From assembly GCF_000262245.1 (NCBI RefSeq), contig NZ_AJSX01000047.1, positions 120,952-184,951 of the forward strand: a stretch of 64,000 nucleotides of DNA, read 5' to 3'. How positions within the stretch are numbered: the first letter of the stretch is position 1; each line of letters opens with the position of its first letter. Positions 40,154 through 49,973 of this stretch are shown one piece after another. The notes under the pieces were generated by a model. The model was not told the DNA's origin, did no database searches, and saw only the letters and a program-made list of their open reading frames with translations. The position numbers and the translations under genes were made by a program. This DNA comes from Pasteurella bettyae CCUG 2042. Lineage in GTDB: Bacteria; Pseudomonadota; Gammaproteobacteria; Enterobacterales; Pasteurellaceae.

Positions 40154-40238
40154 ATATTAATTACATATATCTATTGCTACCATTTGGTAGCAATAGATCT
40201 TTTTAATGTGAAGAATTCATATAAAGAGGATAGATATT

Positions 40239-41084
40239 ATGAATATTTCAGAAAATCATAATTTACGGGATAAAGTTATTGTTATAACTGGTGCTGGGGG
40301 AGTGTTATGTGCTTATTTAGCAAAAGAACTTGCTAAAACGAAAGCGAAAGTAGCATTACTCGATCTTAACCTTGAATCAGCCCAAAAAGTGGCGGATGAA
40401 ATCAATACCGCAGGCGGTATTGCTAAAGCCTATCAAACCAACGTTTTGGAATTAGACAATATCAAAGCCGTGCGTGACCAAATTGCTGCTGATTTTGGTA
40501 CTTGTGATATTTTAATTAACGGTGCAGGCGGTAATAGTCCTAAAGCGACCACAGACAATGAATTTCATACCTTTGATTTGAGCGATAGCACCAAATCTTT
40601 CTTTGAACTTGATAAAAGCGGAATTGAATTTGTCTTTAATTTAAACTACTTAGGCACGCTTCTCCCAACCCAAGTTTTCGCTAAAGATATGATTGGTAAA
40701 GAAGGGGCGAATATCGTTAATATCTCCAGTATGAACGCCTTTACGCCACTAACCAAAATCCCTGCTTATTCAGGTGCAAAAGCGGCAATCAGTAACTTTA
40801 CTCAATGGCTTGCGGTGTATTTCTCAAAAGTGGGAATTCGTTGCAATGCCATCGCACCAGGCTTTTTAGTCAGCAACCAAAACCGTGCATTGCTGTTTGA
40901 TAATGATGGAAAACCAACCGCACGAGCTAATAAAATCTTAACCAATACTCCAATGGGACGCTTTGGTGAACCAGAAGAATTATTAGGCGCATTACTGTTC
41001 TTGGTTGATAGCCAATACTCCAGCTTTGTAAACGGTGTGATTGTGCCTGTCGATGGCGGTTTCTCAGCATATAGCGGTGTATAA
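40239..41084 (+). CDS. SDR-family D-mannonate oxidoreductase (fructuronate reductase) candidate
   Basis: 281 residues. Classical SDR: 'VITGAGGVLCAYLAKEL' (NAD loop), 'LINGAGGNSP', catalytic Ser in 'NISSMN' and YxxxK in 'YSGAKAAISNF'. Between TRAP binding protein and uxaC, and with no long-chain UxuB in the cluster, it most likely reduces fructuronate to mannonate as the YjmF-type SDRs do. Codon use shifts from AT-rich to GC-richer within the first 150 bp. Confidence 0.85.
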   Translation: MNISENHNLRDKVIVITGAGGVLCAYLAKELAKTKAKVALLDLNLESAQKVADEINTAGGIAKAYQTNVLELDNIKAVRDQIAADFGTCDILINGAGGNSPKATTDNEFHTFDLSDSTKSFFELDKSGIEFVFNLNYLGTLLPTQVFAKDMIGKEGANIVNISSMNAFTPLTKIPAYSGAKAAISNFTQWLAVYFSKVGIRCNAIAPGFLVSNQNRALLFDNDGKPTARANKILTNTPMGRFGEPEELLGALLFLVDSQYSSFVNGVIVPVDGGFSAYSGV

Positions 41085-41099
41085 CCTAAAGAGGTTTGT

Positions 41100-42503
41100 A
41101 TGAAACAATTTTTATGTGAAGACTTTTTACTTTCAACCCCAATAGCTCAAAAGCTCTATCACGATTACGCCAAAGATCAGCCGATTTTTGACTACCACTG
41201 CCATTTAAACCCAAAAAATATTGCCGAAAACCGCCAATTTAATGATTTGACAGAAATTTGGCTTGAGGGCGATCATTACAAATGGCGAGCAATGCGTTCT
41301 GCTGGTGTAGAAGAGCGTTTAATCACAGGCGATGCGGATAAATACAGCAAATATCTTGCTTTCGCTCATACCGTGCCAAAATGTATCGGCAACCCGATTT
41401 ACCATTGGACGCATTTAGAATTACGCCGTCCATTTGGTATTACCAATACGCTTTTCTCACCTGAAACTGCTGAAAAAATTTGGCATCAAGGTAAAGATTT
41501 GTTACAGCAACCTGAGTTTTCTGCTCGTGGCATTATGCAAGAAATGAATGTGAAGTTAGTTGGCACAACTGATGACCCAATTGATTCACTTGAACATCAC
41601 AAAGCGATTGCGACAGATAATACTTTTGATATTGAAGTCGTACCAAGTTGGCGACCTGACCGAGCGTTCAAAATTGAGTTACCACTATTCAATGACTACA
41701 TCGAACAGCTAGGCAAAGTTGCCGATATTGAAATCAACAGCTTTGATACGCTTAAACAAGCGTTATTTAAACGCCTTGAACATTTCGACCAACAAGGGTG
41801 TAAATCTGCTGACCACGGTATTGAAGTTGTCCGTTTTGCCCCGATTCCTGATGAAAACGTACTGGATCACATTTTGCAAAAAAGATTGCAAAATCGACCG
41901 CTTACAGAAGAAGAAATTGCCCAATTTAGTACCGCACTTCTTGTTTGGTTAGGTACGGAATACCACAAACGAGGTTGGGTAATGCAAATGCACATTGGGG
42001 CAATTCGTAACAATAATACGAGAATGTTCAAATTATTAGGTGCGGATTCAGGCTTTGATTCCATTGGCGACCGCCCGTTTGCAGAGCCGCTTGCTCGTTT
42101 ATTAGATAATATGGATCAAACCGACCAATTGCCAAAAACGATTTTGTACTGCCTCAACCCTCGTGATAACGAAATGCTCGCAAGTATGATTGGTAACTTC
42201 CAAACTGGTGGCATTGCAGGCAAAGTTCAATTCGGTTCAGGCTGGTGGTTCAACGATCAAAAAGACGGAATGGAACGCCAATTACAGCAGCTTTCACAAT
42301 TAGGTTTACTCAGCCAATTTGTCGGAATGCTGACCGATTCTCGCAGTTTCTTGTCTTACACACGCCACGAATATTTCCGCCGCATTCTATGCGAAATGAT
42401 TGGTGGTTGGGTAGAACGAGGCGAAGCACCAAACGATCTGAATTTACTCGGCAATATGGTGAAAGACATTTGCTACGGTAATGCGAAGCGTTATTTCAAA
42501 TAA
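41100..42503 (+). CDS. uxaC: Glucuronate/galacturonate isomerase
   Basis: 467 residues. '[20 protein letters not shown]' carries the family metal His pair; 'ELRRPFGI', '[12 protein letters not shown]', 'PSWRPDRAF', '[17 protein letters not shown]' and '[21 protein letters not shown]' are diagnostic. Converts glucuronate to fructuronate, step 1 of the cluster pathway. Contains a Haemophilus-type uptake core (41931-41939). Confidence 0.97.
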   Translation: MKQFLCEDFLLSTPIAQKLYHDYAKDQPIFDYHCHLNPKNIAENRQFNDLTEIWLEGDHYKWRAMRSAGVEERLITGDADKYSKYLAFAHTVPKCIGNPIYHWTHLELRRPFGITNTLFSPETAEKIWHQGKDLLQQPEFSARGIMQEMNVKLVGTTDDPIDSLEHHKAIATDNTFDIEVVPSWRPDRAFKIELPLFNDYIEQLGKVADIEINSFDTLKQALFKRLEHFDQQGCKSADHGIEVVRFAPIPDENVLDHILQKRLQNRPLTEEEIAQFSTALLVWLGTEYHKRGWVMQMHIGAIRNNNTRMFKLLGADSGFDSIGDRPFAEPLARLLDNMDQTDQLPKTILYCLNPRDNEMLASMIGNFQTGGIAGKVQFGSGWWFNDQKDGMERQLQQLSQLGLLSQFVGMLTDSRSFLSYTRHEYFRRILCEMIGGWVERGEAPNDLNLLGNMVKDICYGNAKRYFK

Positions 42504-42514
42504 TAGGAGTAACA

Positions 42515-43456
42515 ATGAAAAAACTCGCAATCATCGGCGAATGCATGATTGAGCTCAATGGCGAGCCGTTTGGTAATATGTGGCAAACTTATGGTGGTGA
42601 TTCCTTAAACACCGCCACTTATCTTGCCCGAATCACGTCGCAAGATCAGATTGAAGTTCGCTACATTTCTGCAATGGGAACGGATAAACTCAGCCAAGGA
42701 ATGTTAGCTGCGTGGCAAGCAGATAATATCAACACCGATTTTGTCTTGCGTGATAAACATCGCCAGCCAGGGCTTTATCTGATTCAACTCGACAAACAAG
42801 GCGAACGCACGTTCCTTTATTGGCGAAATCAATCGGCAGCTCGTTATTTGTTGCAACATCCTGATTATCCTAAGGTTTTAACAGCATTGCAAAATATGGA
42901 TATGATTTACCTAAGCGGTATCAGCCTTGCAATTTTGCCAGAAACAGACCGCACTTTGCTAATTGAACAGCTTCGTGAGTTGAAAAATCAGGGGGTAAAA
43001 ATTGCCTTTGACAGCAATTACCGCCCGAAACTTTGGACAAATCTTGAGCAAGCCCAAGAATGCTATCGTGCGTTGCTGCCGTTGGTTGATGTGGCGTTAG
43101 TAACCTTTGATGATGAAGAGATGCTTTGGGCTGACAGCAATGAACAAGCCACTATTTCTCGTTTGTCTGATTTTGGCATTCCAATTATCGTGGTGAAACA
43201 AGGCAAGTGCGGTGCAATTTTCTGTCAAAATGGCGAGCAGCAATTTGTGCCGACAGTTGCCGTGGACAATGTAGTGGATACCACTTCCGCTGGCGATTCG
43301 TTCAATGCAGGATTTTTAGCAGGTTTCTTACAAGATAAACCGCTTGAAGTCTGTTGCCAACAAGGAAACCAGCTGGCAGGCATTGTGATTCAGCACAAAG
43401 GGGCGATTATTGATAAAGCCGCCACCGCTAATTTGAAAGCGCAGTTTAATGCTTAG
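42515..43456 (+). CDS. kdgK: 2-keto-3-deoxygluconate kinase
   Basis: 313-residue PfkB/ribokinase-family enzyme phosphorylating KDG to KDPG. 'GGDSLNTATYLARI' (N-terminal substrate region) and the C-terminal catalytic signature 'DTTSAGDSFNAGFLAGFL' are intact. 11 bp after uxaC. Uptake cores at 42948 and 43205. Confidence 0.95.
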   Translation: MKKLAIIGECMIELNGEPFGNMWQTYGGDSLNTATYLARITSQDQIEVRYISAMGTDKLSQGMLAAWQADNINTDFVLRDKHRQPGLYLIQLDKQGERTFLYWRNQSAARYLLQHPDYPKVLTALQNMDMIYLSGISLAILPETDRTLLIEQLRELKNQGVKIAFDSNYRPKLWTNLEQAQECYRALLPLVDVALVTFDDEEMLWADSNEQATISRLSDFGIPIIVVKQGKCGAIFCQNGEQQFVPTVAVDNVVDTTSAGDSFNAGFLAGFLQDKPLEVCCQQGNQLAGIVIQHKGAIIDKAATANLKAQFNA

Positions 43457-43476
43457 GATATTAGATTATTATTTAT

Positions 43477-43527
43477 AGCCCAAAGGGGCTAATTATGCTT
43501 AACCTAGTAGGCACTTTGCATGCTAGG
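43477..43527 (+). repeat. Two-hairpin repeat, copy C
   Basis: Hairpin 1 AGCCCAAAGGGGCT (43477-43490), linker AATTATGCTTAA (43491-43502), hairpin 2 with outer arms CCTAG/CTAGG (43503-43527). Same order and linker as copies A and B near hisIE, but with different, still self-complementary stems. Lies between kdgK and eda, 17 bp before the eda start. Confidence 0.85.
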
Positions 43528-43544
43528 CATAGAAAGAGGTAAAA

Positions 43545-44186
43545 ATGCGTTACACCACCGAACAAATTGTTGAAAAATTAACAGAACTGAAAGTCGTCCC
43601 CGTGATTGCCTTAGACAATGCGGAGGACATTTTGCCATTAGCCCAAACCTTGTCCGAAAACGGCTTACCTGTGGTAGAAATCACGTTCCGCTCAGCCGCC
43701 GCCGAGGAAGCAATTAAATTAGTTAAAGCAAATTGCCCCGAAGTGCTGATTGCAGCTGGCACTGTACTGACCAAAGAACAGGTGTTAACCGCCAAGAATG
43801 CAGGGGCAGATTGCATTGTCACCCCAGGGTTTAACCCGAATATCGTGAAATATTGCCAAGAGCTAGACATCCCCGTCACTCCAGGGGTAAACAGCCCAAT
43901 GGCGATTGAAGCTGCATTAGAATTAGGAATAACGGCAGTTAAATTTTTCCCAGCTGAGGCGAGTGGTGGCGTGAAAATGATCAAAGCCTTGCTTGGTCCT
44001 TATGCTAGCTTAAAAATTATGCCAACAGGTGGGGTGAGTGTAAGCAATATTAAAGACTATTTAGCAATTTCAAATGTTGTAGCCTGTGGCGGCTCATGGT
44101 TTGTAGACAAAAAACTTATCAATGAGAAAAATTGGGATGAAATTGGGCGATTGACCAGAGAGGTGGTTGAGTTAGTGAAGCAATAA
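43545..44186 (+). CDS. eda: KDPG / 2-keto-4-hydroxyglutarate aldolase
   Basis: 213-residue TIM-barrel class I aldolase cleaving KDPG to pyruvate and glyceraldehyde-3-phosphate. 'VVEITFRSAAAEEAI' (catalytic Glu), 'AAGTVLTKEQ', 'VTPGFNPNIV' and Schiff-base lysine in 'AVKFFPAEASGG'. Final enzyme of the cluster. AAAGAGG ribosome site follows repeat copy C. Confidence 0.97.
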   Translation: MRYTTEQIVEKLTELKVVPVIALDNAEDILPLAQTLSENGLPVVEITFRSAAAEEAIKLVKANCPEVLIAAGTVLTKEQVLTAKNAGADCIVTPGFNPNIVKYCQELDIPVTPGVNSPMAIEAALELGITAVKFFPAEASGGVKMIKALLGPYASLKIMPTGGVSVSNIKDYLAISNVVACGGSWFVDKKLINEKNWDEIGRLTREVVELVKQ

Positions 44187-44213
44187 CTTCATATAAAATA
44201 AAGTAATAACATA

Positions 44214-44253
44214 AAAAGTGCGGTGGGATTTTAGAAAATTTTACTGCACTTTT
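44214..44253. terminator. Paired uptake sequences as bidirectional terminator (eda / EamA gene)
   Basis: AAAAGTGC (44214-44221, part of a perfect uptake core to 44224) faces GCACTTTT (44246-44253, degenerate core), with A/T tails on both strands. It overlaps the stop of the minus gene. Confidence 0.75.
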
Positions 44254-45116
44254 GCTTTATTAAGCACATTGGGTAGGCGATAGAGTATTAATGAAAGTAG
44301 AATGAGGGAACAACCTAAAATCTTCTGCCAAGATAAAATTTCTGAAAAAATCACCGCACTTAAAATCAGTGTCCAAACAGGTTCAAGTAACATAATGAAA
44401 GCAGCATTGCTAATATTGCAGAGCTTTTGTCCTAATGTTTGTAATAAAAATCGGAAATTTGTTGCTACTAACACGCTTAATGCCAACCAATAGATGCTTT
44501 CAAGAGGAATTTGCTCAGTCCAACTTTCTAATAAACAAGAATAAATAGCACAAACTAAGCCACCTGCACCAAATTGAATGGTAGTAAATGAGAGTGTTGG
44601 AATATGCTTAGCATAATGATTATTAAGTACAAAATAAATGGCTTCAAGAATTGCCGTTAATAAATAAAGCCAGTCATCTGATGAAAATTGTAATTCAGAA
44701 TTTCCTTTAGCAATAAAGTATAAGCCAATGAAGGCAAATGGCAGTGCAATTGCAAAAGATCGAGTGGGTTTGTTATGGAAAATAATCCAAGCTATCAATG
44801 GGGCAATCAACATAGCTAAGCTGACAATAAATGCCCCAGCACCAAAATTAGTATTATGGGTAATGGCTAAGATCCACACTAAAAAATAAGTAGCGAATAA
44901 TGTGCCAAGTAAAGATGAAATAATAAATTGGCGTTTTTCTAAGGTTCGTATTTGTGCATAGGCAAAGGGTAAAAAAATGACAAATGCAGCGAGGAAACGC
45001 ACAGCAATAAAGCCTACAGAAGGGAATCCTACGAGTGAATATTTAGAGAAAAACCATCCTAATGCAGCTAATAGGCTGACACAGAATAAAATTAATTCAC
45101 CCAGATATTTTTGCAT
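44241..45116 (-). CDS. EamA/DMT-family transporter
   Basis: 291 residues, ten hydrophobic segments in two EamA repeats (about 5-135 and 150-285). 'GWFFSKYSLVGFPSVGFIAVRFLAAF' and the second-half 'LEPVWTLILSAVIFSEILSWQKILGCSLILLSLIL' are typical. Exports or imports small metabolites; substrate cannot be told. Not obviously part of the uronate cluster, being convergent to it. Confidence 0.85.
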   Translation of the reverse strand: MQKYLGELILFCVSLLAALGWFFSKYSLVGFPSVGFIAVRFLAAFVIFLPFAYAQIRTLEKRQFIISSLLGTLFATYFLVWILAITHNTNFGAGAFIVSLAMLIAPLIAWIIFHNKPTRSFAIALPFAFIGLYFIAKGNSELQFSSDDWLYLLTAILEAIYFVLNNHYAKHIPTLSFTTIQFGAGGLVCAIYSCLLESWTEQIPLESIYWLALSVLVATNFRFLLQTLGQKLCNISNAAFIMLLEPVWTLILSAVIFSEILSWQKILGCSLILLSLILYRLPNVLNKAKVQ

Positions 45117-45278
45117 GGTTTTTCCTCGTTAATTAATTTGAATATGATACGGGGAAATGATAGAAATAGAAATGAATTATGCTCAAAGTGCAGTAGAAAA
45201 ATAGAAAATTTTTAATCAATAATATGATTAAAAGAGTAATATGATATGCCTAGATATTACTGCGATAGGATAGGTAAA

Positions 45279-46043
45279 ATGGCTAATAATTTAAAAACAG
45301 AAATTTTGCACTACGCTTTGCAACAATATGGTTGCGAACCTGAATATTTGTGGAAAAATTATCCTACTTATGCTGTGTTGCGTCATCAAGATAATAACAA
45401 ATGGTATGCCATTTTGATGAGTGTTTGTGCAGAACATTTAGGTTTACTTGGCACAGAGAAAATAGATGTGATGAATGTGAAATGTAGCCCTGAAATGCAA
45501 AGTATGTTTGTGACTCAGACAGGATTTTTACCCGCCTATCATATGAATAAATCACATTGGATTAGCATTTTATTAGATGGCTCTGTGGATAAAGAATCCA
45601 TTATTTTTCTACTGAACAGTAGCTTTGATTTAACTGCAAGTAAGCGGCATAAGAAAAAACTTGGTATTGTTCGTTATAATGAATGGATTTTGCCCGCCAA
45701 TCCAAAATATTATGATGTAGAAAAGTATTTACATGAAGGAATGGAAACGCTCTGGAAACAAAGTAATAATATTGCTGTAGGCGATCAAGTTTATATTTAT
45801 GTTACCGAGCCAACAGGGGCTATTCGTTATAAATGTGAAGTACTAGAAGTGAATATTCCTTATGAATCAGAACGTGAGGATTTAATGATTAAACGTGTAA
45901 TGAAAGTGAAATGTTTGAAAGAATACGATAACGCATTGATTACCAGAGATAAAATGAAAGCATTTGGAGTGTCTGCTGTGAGAGGACCACGGCATATGCC
46001 TTATTGCCTGAAAACTGAAATTGAATTATTAGAGCAGGTATAA
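45279..46043 (+). CDS. YjbR/MmcQ-like protein with an EVE/PUA-like C-terminal domain
   Basis: From ATG 45279 (AGGATAGGT upstream) it has 254 residues. Residues about 5-115 look like a MmcQ/YjbR (CyaY-like) fold: 'EYLWKNYPTYAVLRHQDNNKWYAILM...DVMNVKCSPEMQSMF...HWISILLDGSVDKESIIFLLNSSFDL'. Residues about 130-230 resemble an EVE/PUA-like module: 'EWILPANPKYYDVEKYL...WKQSNNIAVGDQVYIYVTEPTGAIRYKCEVLEVNI'. YjbR proteins alone are about 115 residues, so this is a two-domain form. The role is unknown; nucleic-acid binding is suggested by the second domain only. Confidence 0.7.
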   Translation: MANNLKTEILHYALQQYGCEPEYLWKNYPTYAVLRHQDNNKWYAILMSVCAEHLGLLGTEKIDVMNVKCSPEMQSMFVTQTGFLPAYHMNKSHWISILLDGSVDKESIIFLLNSSFDLTASKRHKKKLGIVRYNEWILPANPKYYDVEKYLHEGMETLWKQSNNIAVGDQVYIYVTEPTGAIRYKCEVLEVNIPYESEREDLMIKRVMKVKCLKEYDNALITRDKMKAFGVSAVRGPRHMPYCLKTEIELLEQV

Positions 46044-46075
46044 AGTGTAGAAGATTACTTTGATCTTCTACACTT
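46042..46075 (+). terminator. Terminator hairpin after the YjbR/EVE-like gene
   Basis: Stem AAAGTGTAGAAGAT / ATCTTCTACACTTT spanning 46042-46075 and overlapping the stop codon. Also ahead of the end of the minus receptor gene, so it may serve both. Confidence 0.85.
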
Positions 46076-46087
46076 TCATTGGTAATT

Positions 46088-48636
46088 TTAGAATTTATAG
46101 GTTGCACTTAATACAGCGGTTCTACCACGAGCATAGTTGTTAAAGACAGATATATCTTTATCACCAAAATCTAAATTGAAAATGGTTTGGCTTGCGGAAT
46201 CATTGTTTGCATCAAGGGGATCGGCGTATTTCTTATCAAATGCATTTTGTAATTCTAGTTTAATGATGAGATCTTTAATTGGCTCATAGCTAACATAAAA
46301 ATCAAAGATCATTGGTTGTTTGGGTATTGTTTCATCACGTCTTAGCGTTTCTTTCTCAATGGTGCTATTTGGATAAAGAATATTGGTGAATTTCGTGCTT
46401 GCACGTCTGCTTTTACCGTAATATTTCATTACACCACCGATTTGAAGCTTCTCTTCGAACCAACGTGTTCCTAGTTCTAATGAAGCATAATCTCTTGGCA
46501 ATATTGAAATTTTACTTGCCCCAAAACCTTGTTCATTAAACCCACTATTAGAAACCGTATCTACCCTTGCACTGGCATCAGTAAAGGAAATTGGCTGAGT
46601 GTTATTTTGGTGAGCATAAGCTAAATTAGCATAGAATGAGCCCATATCGTAATTGAGTTCTAATTCAAAACCATTCATCTTCACTTTTTCATCGTAGTTT
46701 TTATGGTAAATCGTTCTACCTCGAACATAAGCGGGAGCAGCTCTGCTAACATTAAAAATATGATCTTTCACACGAGTTCGATAAATTAATGCTTTAAAGC
46801 CTAATTTATCGTTATCGGTAAAGATATTTTCCTTGAAGCCATTAAAGCCAATTTGTACCGTTTTAGCTTGTTCTGGTTTGAGATCTGTATTCACACCATA
46901 ATCACCAAGTGTTGAAAAAAACATTTCTTTCACATTCGGTACTCTATGAGTTTTGGAATAGCTTACAAAGGGGGTAAAGAGATCGTGAATATAAGCAGAC
47001 AAAGTTGCCGAATAATTCACTAAACGATGTTTACCTTTACTTTCTGTAGAAATGTTTTTATCGGCACATTCAAATTCTGCTAGATCCTCATCTTCAGGAT
47101 CATCTGGATCAGGAATATATCGGCAATATTGTGCTTCTAATTTCTCTAACTGTTCTTGCAAAACATTGGCTTCATTATAAGCATGTTGACGATTGAGCTG
47201 ATAAATTTGTTCTTCAATTTCTTGGCGATAAAAAGGTAAGTATTTAAAACGGGTGCCTTTATAACGACTTAAATTGATATTTGCATTGATATCCAAAACA
47301 AATATTCCATGAGTTAGGCTATTATCCCAATAAAATGTATTAAAACGCTGTTCGCCATCTGGTTGGAATGTTGAGTATAAAGGCTTTTACGTACTGCCCC
47401 AATTCCAATTGCATCATTATCTTCGTTGGTTTCACCATTTTCTAAATTAAAATTAAGTTCAGCAGGGTGGCGATTTTTAAAATAGCGGTTTTTTAATCGA
47501 TTGAAACCAAAAGTCGTTTCAAGTTCAGTATGGCTAAATAGGGGGATTCTAAAGGTATTGGCGATATTGAAAGTTTCTGCTTTATTTTCAATATCTAGAT
47601 TATCTAGCAAATATTTATTATTGATTCTTGCGCCTTTTTTATATTGCTGTTTCCCTTGATTCAGAGCATAAAGCACATTTAAATCTAACCAACGAGAATC
47701 TTCTGGGTGAAGGTTATAATTAATTTGGTAGTTCTGGTTTTTTAAATTTCTTCCTGCCAATTCACTTTGATAATCACGGTAAGACAAGCTTACAGTTTGT
47801 GATTTTGTACCAAATTCCAATTTTGCTAATTGACTTGTGGGTTTTTGTTTTAAATGTTCAGCATTGAAGGGGGAAGTGGTTGTGCCTGCAATTTCATCAG
47901 GATCGGTAAATTTCGATAAATCAATGGAGCTATCTGTTACTCGTCTGCCACCGCCAATTTTATAATCTTGTGAGATTTTTCGCCAGCTATAACCGTATAA
48001 TCCACCAAACCAGGCATCTTCACTTAGCTGATATTTTGCGCCTAACATTCCCATATAATTGGGACCAATAGCATTATTGCCAAATGTCATTTTGGTCATT
48101 CCACCGACAGATTTTCCTTCGCTAACTAAATCTTTCACGCCAATGGTTCTAAAGTTTGCAGAGCCTAATAATGAATTACCACCAGCAGATCCACTAAAGG
48201 TCCCTCTTTCTACATCCATTCCAACCAAAAAAGTTGGATCAATATAAGCACCAAATTGAGAAGTACTGCCTCCTCGTCCACCATCATCCGTCGAACTTGC
48301 ATAAAAGGTTTGACTAACGCCATCAATCATTGTATTCGCTCGTCCAAAGCCCGTCGCACCACGAATATTGACTGATACCGTGCCTTGTGATTTATCTAAT
48401 TGGGTAAACGCACCAGGTACCGAACGAACAATATTATCTAAGGTTTGGTTAGATTCCATAATTTTATCTCGTGAGCTAATTGCTCCCGTTTTGATAAACA
48501 CTTTGTCTGTTTCTTTAATGGCTTTGGCCTAAACCTCAATACTTTCTAAGACTTCATTTTCTTGTGCTTGAGTGAATAAAACTGGGCAAAAGCAAACTAT
48601 TATATTGAATTTAAATAGTTTTTTTCGCAGGTTCAT
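46088..48636 (-). pseudogene. TonB-dependent heme-type receptor, doubly disrupted
   Basis: Reading the minus strand from ATG 48636 (AGGAG upstream) gives a signal peptide ending around FTQAQ, a TonB box-like 'EVLESIEV', then an in-frame TAG at 48531-48529. The frame resumes as 'AKAIKETDKVFIKTGAISSRDKIMES' into a plug domain ('LDNIVRSVPGAFTQLD', 'VNIRGATGFGRANTMIDG'). A second lesion lies near 47375-47380, where CTTTATAC carries an apparent extra TA: one frame dies after 'SLYTQHSN', while the other continues 'LYSTFQPDGEQRFNTFYW' through the barrel to the terminal strand '...TAVLSATYKF'. About 845 residues in total. It resembles Haemophilus heme/hemoglobin receptors (HI0113-like). No CCAA repeat tract is present, so these are not ordinary phase-variation states. 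Function is probably lost. Confidence 0.88.
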
Positions 48637-48752
48637 TGTTTTCTCCTAAACAATATAAAAAGTTGTTAAATGTGGTAACTTAAATACATAAATAAAATAT
48701 GGATTTAAGACGTGAGCTGGAGTATAGCAAAATAGAATAGAAATACAATTAA

Positions 48753-48772
48753 AAATAAGAATCATTATCATA
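48753..48772. promoter_or_regulatory. Fur-box-like site upstream of the receptor gene
   Basis: AAATAAGAATCATTATCATA, in which AATCATTATC equals one half of the classical Fur consensus. It lies about 120 bp before the receptor ATG and fits iron repression. Confidence 0.6.
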
Positions 48773-48838
48773 AAATAAATAATGAATAAGAATAAAAAAA
48801 GAAAAGCTATTAAAGAAAATTTTATTTAGCGAATGATT

Positions 48839-49927
48839 TCACAGAAATTCAATATGTCGAATGTTCCCTTTATCTACAGAAAAAGTGCGGTGGTTTGCGG
48901 GTTGCATTTGTTTCAATTGATCTTGAGTAATCGCGGTTATAAATACTTGAGAATGGCTTTGCTGCAAACGTTCTGCTAATAATGCACGTTTGCTATCATC
49001 TAATTCTGAAGCAAAATCATCAATCAGAAAAATACAATGGCGTTGTTTTTGTTGCATTAGATGTTCACCTTGTGTCAAACGTAATGCACACATTAAAAGT
49101 TTTAGTTGTCCACGTGATAGCACATCTTCTACTGGTAATCCATTGGCTTTGAAACGAAAGTCTGCTTTTTGTGGACCAGAAACGGTGTAACCAATAGCTT
49201 TATCTCGTTCAAAGTTTTCCATTAATAACTGTGCGTAATCTGTTTCTTTTTCCCAACCTTGATGAAAACTCACAGAAATGTCTAACTCAGGTAAGAATAA
49301 TTTACAAGTTTGTTCAATTTCAGGTCGTAAGGCTTCAGCATAGTAAGTACGCCATTCACTGACTTGATGTGCAAGCTTGCCTAACTCAATATCCCAAGGT
49401 TTAAGCATATTGTAATCATAGGTTTGATTTAGTGCGGCATTACGCTGTCTGAGTAAACGATGTAAATTTGACCATGCAGAATGAAAGTTAGCTTGATGAT
49501 GGAACAGCCCCCAATCCAGAAATGCTCGGCGATAACTTGGTCCCCCATTAAGTAGTGTAAGTCCTTCAGGGGTAATAATTTGCATAGGAAGTAAATGGGC
49601 GAGATCAGAGATTTTATTGCCATCTTCCCCATTGATTTTGACTATAGTATTGCCGTCTTTACGCTGTTTTTGCAGGCCAACAGACCATTCATGCTGTTGT
49701 TCTTGAATACGACCGTGTAAAGTAAAATGCGGTTGTTCATAGCTAATAATACGAGTGGTTACAGAGCTTTTGAATGAGCGACCATGGCTAAGATAGAAAA
49801 GCGCCTCAAGTAGGCTGGTTTTCCCACTACCATTATTACCTACCAAAAAGTTAAAGCCGTGGTCAAATTCAAGATCCACGGCAGCAATATTGCGGAAGTT
49901 TTCAACAATAAGACGAGAAATTGCCAT
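48839..49927 (-). CDS. recF: DNA replication and repair protein RecF
   Basis: 362-residue SMC-like ATPase that loads RecA at gaps. Walker A 'FLVGNNGSGKTSLLEALFYLSHGRSF' near residue 30, signature 'VLSRGQLKLLMCALRL' and Walker B 'CIFLIDDFASELD'. Last gene of dnaA-dnaN-recF; uptake cores at 48883 and in the dnaN-recF gap (49949). Confidence 0.97.
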   Translation of the reverse strand: MAISRLIVENFRNIAAVDLEFDHGFNFLVGNNGSGKTSLLEALFYLSHGRSFKSSVTTRIISYEQPHFTLHGRIQEQQHEWSVGLQKQRKDGNTIVKINGEDGNKISDLAHLLPMQIITPEGLTLLNGGPSYRRAFLDWGLFHHQANFHSAWSNLHRLLRQRNAALNQTYDYNMLKPWDIELGKLAHQVSEWRTYYAEALRPEIEQTCKLFLPELDISVSFHQGWEKETDYAQLLMENFERDKAIGYTVSGPQKADFRFKANGLPVEDVLSRGQLKLLMCALRLTQGEHLMQQKQRHCIFLIDDFASELDDSKRALLAERLQQSHSQVFITAITQDQLKQMQPANHRTFSVDKGNIRHIEFL

Positions 49928-49973
49928 TATTTGCGCTCAATACAACAAAAGTGCGGTCAGATTTTAAAAAATT

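Noticed and set aside
45176..45187. AATTATGCTCAA, one base from the repeat linker
   Set aside because: No hairpin on either side, so it is not a copy of the two-hairpin repeat.
46088..48636. CCAA-repeat phase variation of the heme-type receptor
   Set aside because: No run of CCAA/TTGG repeats in the 5' part; the interruptions are a point nonsense codon and a small indel.
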